Of a DNA stretch of 64,000 bases, positions 1-10,083 are shown in pieces. Numbering within the stretch: position 1 is the stretch's first letter; the number at the start of each line of letters is the position of its first letter. The position numbers and the translations under genes are program-made. A model generated the notes under the pieces. It searched no databases and was not told the origin of the DNA. It was given only the letters and a program-made list of their open reading frames with translations. Origin of the DNA: Rhabdophis nuchalis (lineage: Eukaryota > Chordata > Lepidosauria > Squamata > Natricidae); the NCBI GenBank assembly GCA_039707465.1, contig CM077645.1:63330850-63394849 (forward strand), in the 5' to 3' direction.

Positions 1-80
1 CAGGACTCAAACCTGGCCTGCCTGCTTTCCAGCCGACAAGCTGGAAAATTAGCATTTTCACCATCGAGCCATCACACTGC
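1..80 (-). mobile_element. tRNA-derived SINE head, truncated at window edge
   Basis: Read on the minus strand this has a tRNA-like pol III promoter: an A-box-like TGGCTCGATGGTG (plus 59-72) and a B box GGTTTGAGTCC (plus 3-13), spaced as in a tRNA. The body lies outside the window. The family was not assigned. Confidence 0.55.
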
Positions 81-346
81 CATAAATGCTCTCTACACAA
101 AGAGAAACAGATCCCATTTAACAAACTGGAATAATTCTGTTTCATGTAACAATGATTTATTGGTTCTCATTATTGATACCAAGAGTGGATTTTATTTCCT
201 GGCTGAATGAAGGTTTTGGAAATTATTCAACCACAGGTGAAAGTTTAAATCTCTTCATGATATACAAGATGGTCCTACTGTAGACTGAGATACCATGTTG
301 TATATGCACACTCATGCATGCACACACACATACACAAATACACACA
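81..346. other. unique AT-rich DNA with a short CA-rich run
   Basis: No coding frame or recognised repeat. An imperfect CA-rich tract lies at about 307-346, just before the next SINE. Confidence 0.5.
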
Positions 347-545
347 GAGCCTGTTTGATGTGGTAGTTAAAGCATCAAGCTAGAAACTGGGAGACCATGA
401 ATTCCAGCCCTGCCTTAGGCACAAATCTGAGTGACCTTTCTTTCTTTCAGTTCTAGGAAGGACAAACCACTTCTGAAAAACCTTGCCAAAAATAGTGAAG
501 AGATTGTCCAGGCAGTTACTTAAAATTGAACACAACTGAACAGAA
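347..545 (+). mobile_element. Sauria-type tRNA SINE
   Basis: The head reads TGTGGTAGTTAAAGCATC (A-box region), followed by a degenerate B-box region around GAATTCCAGCCCTG. The body contains the Sauria SINE stretch around AAACCACTTCTGAAAAACC and CTTGCCAA. A second copy in the opposite orientation lies at 9865-10083. The copy is old, with several small changes. Confidence 0.7.
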
Positions 546-597
546 TTAATATTCAATCAAGAGTTGTATATAAAAAATAAACCCAGTATATTAAATA

Positions 598-867
598 CCG
601 TATTTATTCGAGTATAACGCGCAAAATTTTCTACCAAAAAAAGAACTCAAAGTTTGGGTGCGCGTTATAAACGAGGGTGCGCGTTATAAATGAGGGTGCG
701 CGTTATAAACGATTTTTATCATGGCCGCACGTGTTCAACAACGTTTGTCACTTACAATGCTTGGTCTGAGCCGAGAAAAAGTGAAACAAAATTTTATACC
801 GATTTTAAATCGAAAATTAGGGGGTGCGCGTTATACACGTGTGCGCGTTATACTCGAATAAATACGG
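598..867. mobile_element. Tc1/mariner-type MITE with TA target duplication
   Basis: A 270-bp element flanked by TA at 596-597 and 868-869. The terminal inverted repeats are perfect for at least 26 bp: the left end starts CCGTATTTATTCGAGTATAA and the right end is its reverse complement. TA duplication is the hallmark of Tc1/mariner/pogo transposases. No transposase is encoded, so it is non-autonomous. Inside, a 19-bp motif beginning GGGTGCGCGTTATAAA is repeated three times in tandem at 656-712 and echoed near 820-855. Confidence 0.85.
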
Positions 868-941
868 TAAATAAATAAATAAATAAATAAATAAATACAT
901 ACATACATACATACATACATACATACATACATACATACATG
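868..941. repeat. (AAAT)n-(ACAT)n compound microsatellite
   Basis: AAAT units from about 868 to 895 switch to ACAT/CATA units up to about 941, directly abutting the right end of the MITE. Confidence 0.95.
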
Positions 942-1944
942 CTATTAAGTATTGTTTTCACTATACTGATGGTTGTTTAGTCCATGATTGACTGAAGGTG
1001 AGATGGTGGCATTGCACTGTTTCATTAAGAAACAAAACATGTGCAGCTTGGTCTTGTACATGTCTTCCCAGAAGGACGTTTTGTAGGGCTTATTATTACT
1101 TGAATATAGGTTTTAAAAAGTCTAGCTCCTATGCACATAGTAGAGGTAACCGGTTCCCTCTTGCAAAGTATCATACACCATAATAAAATGATATGCTTGC
1201 TTGTAATTAGCTATAATGTATGAAACTGAATATGCCAATTAAGATTTACTCAACAAGCCACGGCTAAAGCCATGATTTACCACAATATATGAATACAGCT
1301 TCCAAAACAACTATGAAATTATACCCAGTGAACTGAAAAAGATAACTTTTAAATCTTGTAACTAGAATATTCTGATTGAATGTTCTGCCCCTTTAACAAT
1401 AACAGTAAAGACCAATTAATGACTGTTAGCCTCCAGATCTGAATTATCTATCCTCTTTAGGATCTTCTTGCTTATTTCTTAAAGATAATAACTTAAGTTG
1501 GCTGCAAGGACCCATAGGTCTCCCCTCCTCCCGCCCTTATCTGGACAATGATAATGCACTTTCATTTTGAGATTTGATAGTCTGTTGCAGCTTAAAATGT
1601 TCTTAGCTTTTCATTTTACCTTTCCTCCAAATATTACAGCAATACATCTATTCTTGAAACTGTGGACAATGATGAAAGATAGCTGTCTGCAACTGTTTCT
1701 TAATATAGGAAAATGCATATGGTATTTGAGAAACTTAACACTATGAGCACCAAATGCAATATTATTTTATCCAGGCTAAAGACACATGATCCACAAACTC
1801 AGATTTACGGATGTCCACATAACAAGTTACAGCTGAGTTGTGGGGGGGGGGGGGGGGAGGGAACCAACACAAAAAAATTAAAGACACATCCTAATGCATA
1901 TTTTCTGAAGAGTAGCCACCACTGACCACTACAAGACTTTCTTC
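942..1944. other. unique DNA, with a 16-bp G run
   Basis: No supported gene or recognised repeat. A homopolymer of 16 G lies at 1842-1857. Small open frames here have no start context, domain or splice signals. Confidence 0.5.
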
Positions 1945-2380
1945 AAAGAAGAGTGCAGAGAAGAGCAACCAAGATGATTAGGGGACTGGAGACTAAAACA
2001 TATGAAGAACGGTTGCAGGAGGTGGGTATATCTAGTTTGATGAAGAGACGGACCAGGGGAGACATGATAGCAGTGTTCCGATATCTCAGAGGGTGCCACA
2101 AAGAAGAGGGAGTCAAACTATTCTCCAAGGCACCTGGGGGCAGGACAAGAAGCAATGGGTGGAAATTAATCAAGGAGAGAAGCAACTTAGAACTAAGGAG
2201 AAATTTCCTGACAGTTAGAACAATTAACCTCTGGAACAGCTTGCCTCCCGAAGTTGTGAATGCCCCAACCCTGGAAGTCTTTAAGAAGATGTTAGATAGC
2301 CATTTGTCTGAAATGGTATAAGGTTCCTGCCCACGCAGGGGGTTGGACTAGAAGACCTACAAGGTCCCTTCCAACTCTGC
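1945..2380 (+). mobile_element. CR1 LINE 3' fragment, ORF2 C-terminus and 3' UTR
   Basis: A 5'-truncated CR1. The frame 1953-2321 encodes the last ~122 residues of ORF2, with the conserved stretches [31 protein letters not shown] and [18 protein letters not shown], then the natural stop. The 3' UTR ends with the CR1 signature TTGGACTAGAAGACCT...CTTCCAACTCTGCTATTG and passes straight into a pentanucleotide array. It is closely similar to the copy at 25958-26624. The encoded region lies after the reverse transcriptase core, so the copy cannot move. Confidence 0.93.
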
Positions 2381-2545
2381 TATTGTATTGTATTGTATTG
2401 TATTGTATTGTATTGTGTTGTGTTGTGTTGTGTTGTGTTGTGTTGTGTTGTGTTGTATTGTATTGTATTGTATTGTATTGTATTGTATTGTATTGTATTG
2501 TATTGTATTGTATTGTATTGTATTGTATTGTATTGTATTGTATTG
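2381..2545. repeat. (TATTG)n pentanucleotide array, 33 units
   Basis: Thirty-three 5-bp units: 7 TATTG, then 8 TGTTG variants, then 18 TATTG. It grows out of the CR1 3' tail (CTATTG). The repeated open frames on both strands here are artefacts of a stop-free pentamer. Confidence 0.97.
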
Positions 2546-3709
2546 TAAGACATATCCTGGAAGAAATTGCAAGTGTTTTGTTTCTTAAGAAACAAAGTTA
2601 ACACCACCACCTAATTTCAGTCAATCGTGGATTAAAAAATGTATCAGTATAATGAAAATAAAGTTACTTAGATCATGATCAGGATTCCACAAAGACTTAA
2701 GGTCAAGAAGTCCCATAACAGAAATTATGTCAATCTTGGCAACTGTAGAAGCAGGGTAGAATGAACAGCATGAATTTGGGGAAGTCGCTGATCATTGGGC
2801 ACATCCAGACCTTCCAAAAGGTTGCTATGCTTCTATGTGATCCCCTGAAAAACTTCTTCTAAGTTGCTTCATGAAGCAACATAGTCTTCCAGCTTCTTAA
2901 AGTCAGTGATGCCATATGTATATCTTACATTGCTAAAAGGTTCCTGTTCATAAAACTAACGTTTATGACTAAAGTACAAATCACAAATCTGCAGGCACCT
3001 CTTTCATCTACTAGAACCATCAGGGGAGACAACATGAACCTCATAAGGGAAAAGTGCTGCCTCAACCCTTGAGCACAAGGAATCTTCTCAACATAAAGCA
3101 CATCTACTTCTTCAAATCTGCTAATCATTTGCTCCTCAAATGTATATGATTATGGAGCCTAAAGGGCATCCAGTTGCAAGCTCTGCCCTTTTGGGCTCCA
3201 CATATGATGTTGCAAAATGGGAGTGACATGAACTGCTATGTTACATGCCGGTTCTATGTTGCTTCTGTCCCCTTTGCCCCAACACACGGGCACCAGTGGA
3301 GCCCCCACCTCTGCTGTCCCTGGTCTGGGTTAAGTCTGAAGCATCTTTATGAGATTTTGACAAATGTTTTAATTTCACATGTTAATAAACAACTAGTCAA
3401 GATTAAGCACCAGGTTTCTTTAATATTCTCATGATCAAAGACTTGCTTGTCAGCAGTTTTAGCTGGGATCAACCGTATATAGTTTCCAGAACAGAGACCA
3501 GGGGGCAAACAACAGGCAGTCTTGGCAATTTAAGTTATGCCCGAGTCAAAACAAAAACTATTCTCAAAGCAGCTTGAGGTCAATTGGATCTGAAGATTTG
3601 GGAGTAGCTTTTTCTATAGAATCAAAGGATGCACACCACAGTCAGCCTTGTTTATTTAAAATGATTTGAAATTCCACCTCATCCTAAATTATGTATAAAA
3701 AAAAATGAG
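2546..3709. other. unique DNA, no gene seen
   Basis: No coding evidence and no recognised repeat family in this stretch. Confidence 0.45.
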
Positions 3710-3838
3710 CAGGGGTGTCAAGCTTGCATCGTCATGGTGGTGTCACATGATGTATTGTGACTTTTTTCCCCTTCGCTAAACTGGGTGTGGCCAGCATGTG
3801 ACACATCTGGCCCACGGGCCACAAATTTGACAGCCCTG
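3710..3838. mobile_element. hAT-like MITE, CAGGGGTGTCAA termini
   Basis: Left end CAGGGGTGTCAAGCTTGC, right end ...AAATTTGACAGCCCTG: imperfect terminal inverted repeats of a hAT-type short element (129 bp). The expected 8-bp TSD is not preserved. A second copy lies at 4388-4521. Confidence 0.7.
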
Positions 3839-4387
3839 GGTTAGCGGAAGAGGATTTTTTTTTAATGATTTATTTTTAATCGTGGGACTGAAGAACTTGC
3901 AAAGGACTTTGATCTCATTGTGATTGGGCAGGCTCAAAATAGGCAACTATGTTTCTAGAATTCCATTTTATTTTCTCTTACATGTTCATTGCATATGTCC
4001 ATTTACTTACAGTATATGTAGGATCTATAAGCTGTTCAAAATTTCAGCATTTTTGAACTCAAGCATATTTACTACAGAGCTACTCTGAGTGTTCTGCATG
4101 AGGGCTATTAATTGTATAAATTAATTGAATTTTTACAATTGCAAGTTGTAATTAATACAATTGTATAAATAAAATAGCACATCAAAGCCATATAATTCGG
4201 GACAAATCTTATATTTGCTACTCTTAATCAAAATCCTTATTATTCCTAGGAGAAAGGGACTCCCTTGAGTATTCCAAGAATTATTTCACCATATCTTTAG
4301 ACCTGATAAGCATAGTAGCAAAAAAAACCCATCTCAGATTCTGGCTATCAGTGTTTACTTCAACTGAAGTAAAAGCAAGAACCAGAG
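3839..4387. other. unique AT-rich DNA
   Basis: Nothing recognised between two related MITEs. Confidence 0.45.
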
Positions 4388-4521
4388 GAGCGGTGTCAAA
4401 TTCACATTGTCATGACAGCATCATGTGATGTATTGTAACTCCCCGCCCTTTGCTAAACCAGGTGGGGGCAGGGCCAGCATCTGGTGCATCCACCCTGCGG
4501 GCGACGAGTTTGACACCCTTA
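4388..4521. mobile_element. hAT-like MITE, second copy of the 3710 family
   Basis: Same internal order as 3710-3838: GGTGTCAAATTC at the left, CATCATGTGATGTATTGTA inside, GACGAGTTTGACACCC at the right. Both ends are more eroded. It is about 550 bp from its relative and in the same orientation. Confidence 0.65.
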
Positions 4522-5031
4522 AACATGCATTGGTGCAATCCTTTCTTAGTTCTAACAGAAACCAGGCCTTCTTCACTCCCAGGAAGTTTCTAATACTTTG
4601 TAATAAAAGTGAGTAACCATTTCTAGCACTGTGAAAAGACATTGTGTTGTTGCCGAAAAAAACTACATGGATATGACCAGCAGTCGCTAGGAACATATTT
4701 AATTAAGCACAGTTGGTATAATTCATTCATATTTCATAATCTCTGCTTGGTCCTATTGCATACAACCATTATATAGCCAGGGTTAAGATTTTTGAGGATC
4801 TTACACATGAGCTCTGCCTTAAAATTAAAGAGTTTATCAAAGCACCAGCTGTGTAGGTTTGTTTGGCATAAAACCATTATTTTATTGCTGAACACTGCTA
4901 CCCATGAGGCCAGCTGCAGCTGGAAAAGATGCTTCCCAGCTCCTCAAAGACCACCTACAAGTCTTATGTGTCCTTTGAATTATCACATCACTTTTTAATA
5001 ACAGTTATAACATATTCTCCCTAATAGCTTA
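4522..5031. other. unique DNA, no gene seen
   Basis: No supported coding region or repeat. Confidence 0.4.
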
Positions 5032-5053
5032 TCATCATCATCATCATCATCAT
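5032..5053. repeat. (ATC)n trinucleotide microsatellite
   Basis: About seven ATC units directly left of the next MITE. The MITE's target duplication falls within it. Confidence 0.9.
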
Positions 5054-5272
5054 CGGTGGGATACAAAAAAAATTTCTACCGGTTCTGTGGGCATGGTTTG
5101 GTGGGTGTGGCAGGGGAAGGATACTATAAAATCTCCATTCCCTCCTGATCAGCTGGGACTCAGGAGGCAGAGAATAGATGAGGGTGGGGCCTGTCAGAGG
5201 TGGTACCGGTTCTCTGAACAACTCAAAATTTCCACTACCGGTTCTCCAGAACTGGTCAGAATACCACCTCTG
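5051..5272. mobile_element. hAT-like MITE, CAGTGGTGGGATTCA family
   Basis: A 222-bp element with left end CATCGGTGGGATACAAA and right end CAGAATACCACCTCTG, inverted repeats of each other with mismatches. Flanks ATCATCAT (5043-5050) and AGCATCAT (5273-5280) agree at 7 of 8 positions, as expected for an 8-bp hAT duplication. It is the only uninterrupted member of the subfamily split by CR1 at 25814-27386, so it shows what that element looked like before interruption. Confidence 0.8.
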
Positions 5273-6879
5273 AGCATCATCCCTTATAGCTGCCCCACCA
5301 TGCATAGGGCACTCTTCAACTTAATGCAGTGGGGAGGCCGTGGGAGCTGATGGCTGTAACCTTCCCCAATGCCACACCCTTCAAATGTGAGACTGTAAAT
5401 CTCTGTTTGCTAGGAAGACAGGAGGGGTGGTCCTGCAACTCATGGAGGCTGGATGTTTCAGGGATCAGCTCCCCTGTCTACAAAGGCTTCTGCTGAAAAA
5501 GCTGCAGTGCTGAGGGCCTGGAACCATCAACATAATTAATGGCTGATTTTTGCTGCAACATCTTGCAGCTTTCATCTCAACCAGGTTTGCCTTTGTAACA
5601 AATTTTACTGCCACAGATGTCATTGTGTAATACAACATGTTTGTGAAATCCAATACAGTATTTTACATATTAAAAATCTGCATTGTTCACAATGACACAG
5701 ATGTCACAATCTCTTCATAGAGCAAATTAGGAATTCAACTGAGTTTATATATCTAAGTACTACGGGTTATGTATTTAAAATACTTGGGATTTGTTTTAAC
5801 ACCGATTGATGCCAGTTACTTATATATAATATAGAATGTTCATTATATGACAACTAAAGGAATTTGCTTTTTCATTTTTTCAAATTCTATCTCTATCATA
5901 TTTTAAATTTTTACCACCAAAAGGAGATGTTAAAGCCCTTATTTGGACTTTGGGGGGTAGAAAGTCATTGTTCATTTTTTTTAAAACAACGGAGATACCA
6001 TTGTACAATATAGTCCACAGTACTAGTGTGCAAAATGCAACAACTTAACAATTCCTTCACTTTTCTTCTGATATTTTCCCCTTCTTTCTTGTCTCTGATT
6101 CAGATACCCTCTATGTAATGCACCATTCAGTTGCAGACCTCAAGAGAAGCAGCTCTTAAATTATATATTATGTCCTTCTATTATCAGCTCCATGCAGATT
6201 TCACCTGCATGACAGTAGGATTCAATTTTGCATGTCATCCCCAACCTAAAGGAAGTTGCACAGCCAGCTGTTACTCTTTTGACAGTTCTTGAAGAACTGG
6301 CATATTTTACTAGCCAATGTGACAGCCACACCCATGGCTGACTTGCACTTCCCAGAGCCAGTACTACAGAAAATGATCTGGGAAATCCAACCCCCTCCCA
6401 TTCTGCATACACAAGTAACTGCTGAGTAGGGTCAAGTTTGTCCTATTTTTCCTGAATGTTCTTTTTTCTTCAAACGATTAGAGAGAAGAACTACCCTGAT
6501 TTGCACCTGCCCTTTAACTACTTTATGAAGGGCCACAAAAATAAAAGTCCAAGGCCCGCAGGAACCCAAACTGCAACTACTCCCTTTCAAAACTGCAGAG
6601 CTCAGAAAATACTGCCAAGGTGTCCTATGCGACACATTATTTCCACCAATCACAACTATGAAAGCTGGGAAGAGGGAGAGAAAGAACTGGCCAATAGTTT
6701 GGATTCCACCGCCTTTACCTCCTCTTCGAAATTGAAACCACTGGAGTTTTCTGTTTGCTATCTTTTTTAAAAAAAATAGTAACAAGCATCTCCATTGTGA
6801 TTTTAAAGGGGGGCTTTTCCTTCTCTTGTCTCCCCTCTGCCACCGCCTGCTCGTGGTTACCTCTGCTACTCTCATAGTT
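5273..6879. other. unique DNA upstream of the CpG island
   Basis: No recognised repeat or gene. Sequence becomes richer in GC after about 6540. Open frames at 6456-6770 (+) and 6432-6875 (-) have no domains or splice signals I can support. Confidence 0.45.
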
Positions 6880-7501
6880 TAAATGCCCTTGGGGAGGAGG
6901 GAGGGGGGGGACACGCCTCCTCGGCCGGCCTCTGCTGTCACCGGTTGCGGGAAGCGCTGCATTGGCAGCCGCGGCCACCGGCGATCCGCACCCCGCCCAG
7001 CCGCAGAGCAGATGCAGAGGCCGGGAACACCCGCGGCTCAGCCTCGCCGGAGAGACGCGCCACCGCACGGGAGGCGGGGGGGAGGGAAGGAGGGGGCGGC
7101 AGCTCGGATTCCTCCGCATTGTTTTTCCACCTGGATCCTACCGCTAGCCGTTTTCACACCCCCGATCTGCTGCTGCCATCGCCTTCCTGGCCTCGGCCGA
7201 AGGAGATGGCCACTTCGGCACCAACTCCTAGCCCGAATCTTGTCAACAACGAGGAAAGAGGCGTTTAAAACAAAAAAAAAGAAGGAGGGGGGAGCCCCAC
7301 GCCTGGACATCCCTAGATTATCTCTATTACAAATCCTGCACACCCCGCAACTAAAGAGGGGGATGCCCCACCACGCGTAAAGCCAAACCCTTGAAAATCA
7401 AATCAGATCTACCGATAAGTAGAACCTCCTTCCCTTCCTTATTAGCTCCTCAAGATGCTCCTAGCAGAAATCTTTCTCCGGCCAGGGGCCAAGTTTACGC
7501 T

Positions 7502-7518
7502 CGGGGGGGGGGGGGGGA
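7502..7518. repeat. poly-G run in the CpG island
   Basis: About 16 consecutive G followed by a further G-rich block to 7527; could form a G-quadruplex. Confidence 0.85.
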
Positions 7519-7745
7519 GGGGGGGAAAGGACCAAACCTCACGGCCTCCCTTTGTCCCAAACCAGCACTTAAGGCAGCGTCTCTCCACACACCCACACTT
7601 GTCAACTGGATGGCGCACGCGGGGCTGCTCAGCTCGTCTCGTTTCGCTCCGGTGCCCGCAACAACGTATTTCAGATCCCACATCTAGCGACCGCATTGGC
7701 AAATGATAAAAGTCTTGGTCGTGACTAAGTGCAGGGTTGGTTTTG

Positions 7746-7789
7746 TGTGTGGGGAGGGGTGTGTGTGTGTGTGTGTGCATGTGTGTGTT
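7746..7789. repeat. (GT)n-rich microsatellite
   Basis: GTGTGTGT runs interrupted by GGGAGGGG and CAT, within the CpG island. Confidence 0.85.
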
Positions 7790-8411
7790 TTTGCGGCTTG
7801 GCGTCTTCTGTGAATTCGGCCCGTTGGGTTCTCCTTCAAGCGTATTGCGCAAACCGCCCCAAAATGTAGACATCGGAGCCGAATGTGCTGCGCGCGCTCA
7901 TCCCGTGCGTGGACAGAAGTCGGTGCACGTGAGCGCTGCTCTGCGCTGCGAACCCCGCGAGTTAAGACCGTTAGTATCTCTTTATAATTCGCTTCCCCCC
8001 CCCCCCCCTGAAATGATACTGACGCCAAGTCTGGTTTTTCACACGGGCCTCCTTTCTAGTCAATGGTCACCTTGCAAGATTCGACTAGCACACCCGCTAG
8101 GATGTGCCATGAGTGTTTTGCAGCATTAGAGTGCAGGGCGTCCCTTCCGAGGCTCCCGGCAGCCTGCAAGCCATAACCCGGGAGCCGAGAGGCTCCTGCC
8201 CCCACCCACCCCGCTCCACCCCGCAAGCCCGGATCCCTTGCCTATCCCCCTCCAAGGCATCTTCTGCATATACTTAGATATACACTGCATTGCTTCGCGC
8301 GGCGATTTTTTTTCCTGCTGACAAAGGTCCCTCCAAACCATGCAATGCCCCCTCCGCCCCCCCCCCCCCATTCCGCTCCTGCCCGCCGCAGGACCCTTCA
8401 AGCCCATTTAC

Positions 8412-8439
8412 CTGCTACGATGCCTTCGGTCCCCGCCAT
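8412..8439 (-). CDS. candidate first coding exon, gene not identified
   Basis: On the minus strand an ATG at 8439-8437 in the context CAGACATGGCG opens a frame encoding MAGTEGIVA and stops being exonic after 28 nt at a consensus splice donor, CAG|GTAAAT (GT at 8411-8410). The exon would end in phase 1. Promoter elements lie in the right order upstream on the same strand: inverted CCAAT at 8565-8569 and GC box at 8647-8654, all inside the CpG island. I do not recognise the nine residues and see no second exon in 1-8400, so the intron would run past the window start. The alternative is a chance ATG and donor-like site in GC-rich DNA. The call rests on context and needs transcript data. Confidence 0.35.
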
Positions 8440-8564
8440 GTCTGAAGGCGTCTACTGCGCCCTCCGCTCTCTACTTCAATTACGCGAGGCGAGATCAGCA
8501 GGGAAGGAGGGAGGGAGGGGGGGCAGATCCACGAGCGCGCCTCTCTCACTCAGCAGCCTGAGCC

Positions 8565-8569
8565 ATTGG
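8565..8569 (-). promoter_or_regulatory. CCAAT box on the minus strand
   Basis: ATTGG on the plus strand reads CCAAT on minus, about 125 nt upstream of the candidate ATG at 8439 and about 80 nt downstream of a GC box. This is usual spacing for a TATA-less CpG-island promoter. Confidence 0.4.
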
Positions 8570-8980
8570 GCAGGGGCCGATTCTGCTGCAATCGCTTCCT
8601 TCCCAGATCTGCGGATGAGGAGCCCGGACAAGCCCCTTCCCCTCCTCCCGCCCCGATCCGCTTTTTCTGTCTCTTCTCCACCCACGCTGGCCGCGCAAGA
8701 CAGCCGAAGGGAAAGGTTAGCTTTTGACCCCGCTGCTTGCCAGCCAGCCAGCCAGCCTCTGTCTCTCTCTCTCTCTCCCTCCTTCTCCCCCCTGCTGCAA
8801 GGCTCTGGGTGCTCAAAGTTCTGCAGCGCCCCTCCCCTTTTGAAGCGAGCGACTGGCCTGCCTCCCACCCCCTTTCACTCAGCCTGGGAGGGAATCGAAG
8901 ACGCCTTTGACAAAGGAGGGTTTTGGCAAGGAGCCTCGCAAGGAATAGTTGGGATCGGCAGACCACGTCGCCTTATTTGA

Positions 8981-9518
8981 CATTTCATTTCGAGGTGGTG
9001 CTTTGATGCATAGCTGCATAAAATAACAGTCCAAATTTACATATATCTGCTCCCTGAAGAGAACACAGAAAAAACGCTCAAGCCATAAATAAACCAGCTC
9101 CTGGGGGGCCTTTCTGAAGATCACCCAAGATGTTGTAAATGGATTTGAGTCACTGCAGAAGACTTAGTCCCAAGAGAGGCACAGTGGCAGTAGAAAAATG
9201 CTTTTTTTGAACTAGACTAGACTAGTTCGGGTATTGGGGGGGAAAGGACAACCACATAGGCTTTAGTTACTCTTACACACCAATGTGCAAATGGCTGTAT
9301 ATTTACCAGCTCCAAGGATCTACAGTATTGGGCAAATTAAAACCAAATAGTAAAACCTGATATCTATTAATTGCATTGCAAAGATTTGGGCATCCAGCAG
9401 AGCAGACCATAAGAGCAAATTTCTAATTTTGCTCTGAATGCTTTAAAAGCTAATATCCCTCCTGGTGAACACATCATGACTGCACAATGGCACATCAATA
9501 TTTTTCCTCTCTTTTTTT
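8981..9518. other. unique DNA right of the CpG island
   Basis: No recognised repeat or coding sequence. A short tandem ACTAG motif lies near 9210-9226. Confidence 0.45.
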
Positions 9519-9600
9519 AGAATAGAATTCTTTATTGGCCAAGGGTGATTGGACATACAAGGAATTTGTCTTTGGTGTATATGCTTTTATTTAATATACC
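9519..9600 (-). mobile_element. LINE-like 3'-end fragment, family uncertain
   Basis: The stretch around AATTCTTTATTGGCCAAG and GATTGGACATACAAGG resembles a common squamate interspersed repeat that I remember but cannot name with certainty. Boundaries are approximate. Confidence 0.35.
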
Positions 9601-9864
9601 TTTTACTTCAAGTATATTAATAATACAGTAGACAATCCGAATTTATGGTTTAAAAAGGTTAACAATAGATATGAATATAGCATATTTCAGAATGTCCTTT
9701 AAAGAAATGTATTGAATGAATACCATCCCAGTTCCAAAAATGTCTAGAGACCCCTGTCTTCTCCATAACTTGCTGAGTCAGAGAGAAATAAGAAGGTATT
9801 AGAAAGAGGTGGGGAAAGTATGACTCAGTGTGTCATAGGAAAAAGTCCTGAGAAAAAGTATGTA

Positions 9865-10083
9865 TTTGTGCCTTCAAGTCAGTTTTCAACTCCTGGCAAC
9901 TTCCTGAAAAAATGCCTGCAGTTTTCTTGGCAAGGTGTTTGAGAAGTGGTTTGCCAGTGCCTCCTTCCTAGGACTGAGAGAAAAATGACTGCCCCAAGGT
10001 TACCCAGCTGGCTTTGAACCCAGGGAGATTAGAACTCAGTCTCTCGGTTCTAGCCTGATGCTTTAACCACTACACCAGTGTCT
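9865..10083 (-). mobile_element. Sauria-type tRNA SINE, inverted copy
   Basis: Read on minus it starts with the tRNA-like head (CACTGGTGTAGTGGTTAAAG; B-box region near plus 10015-10035). It continues with the body seen at 347-545 (CAAACCACTTCTCAAACAC, CTTGCCAAGAAAACTGCAGG) and ends with TGACTTGAAGGCAC. It is nearly full length. Confidence 0.85.

Larger units (their letters stand above)
6880..8980. promoter_or_regulatory. CpG island, probable promoter region
   Basis: A two-kilobase block rich in GC and CpG within an AT-rich window, dense at 6900-7250, 7580-7960 and 8070-8960. It holds GC boxes (for example CCCGCCCC at 8647-8654, GGGGCGGG on the minus strand), an inverted CCAAT box (ATTGG at 8565-8569, CCAAT on minus) and several homopolymer runs. 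Many overlapping long frames on both strands are expected from the low frequency of stop codons in GC-rich DNA and are not called as genes. A possible short plus-strand ORF with good Kozak context begins with ATG at 7206 and ends at 7268, but has no clear splice donor. Confidence 0.8.

Noticed and set aside
2357..2610. Four overlapping ORFs of 66-76 codons on both strands with YCIVL or NTIQY repeats
   Set aside because: They translate a stop-free TATTG pentamer array; repeat-derived, not genes.
6432..9124. Many long ORFs in both strands of the CpG island (up to 211 codons)
   Set aside because: GC-rich DNA has few stop codons; the translations are low-complexity, overlap antisense and lack domains.
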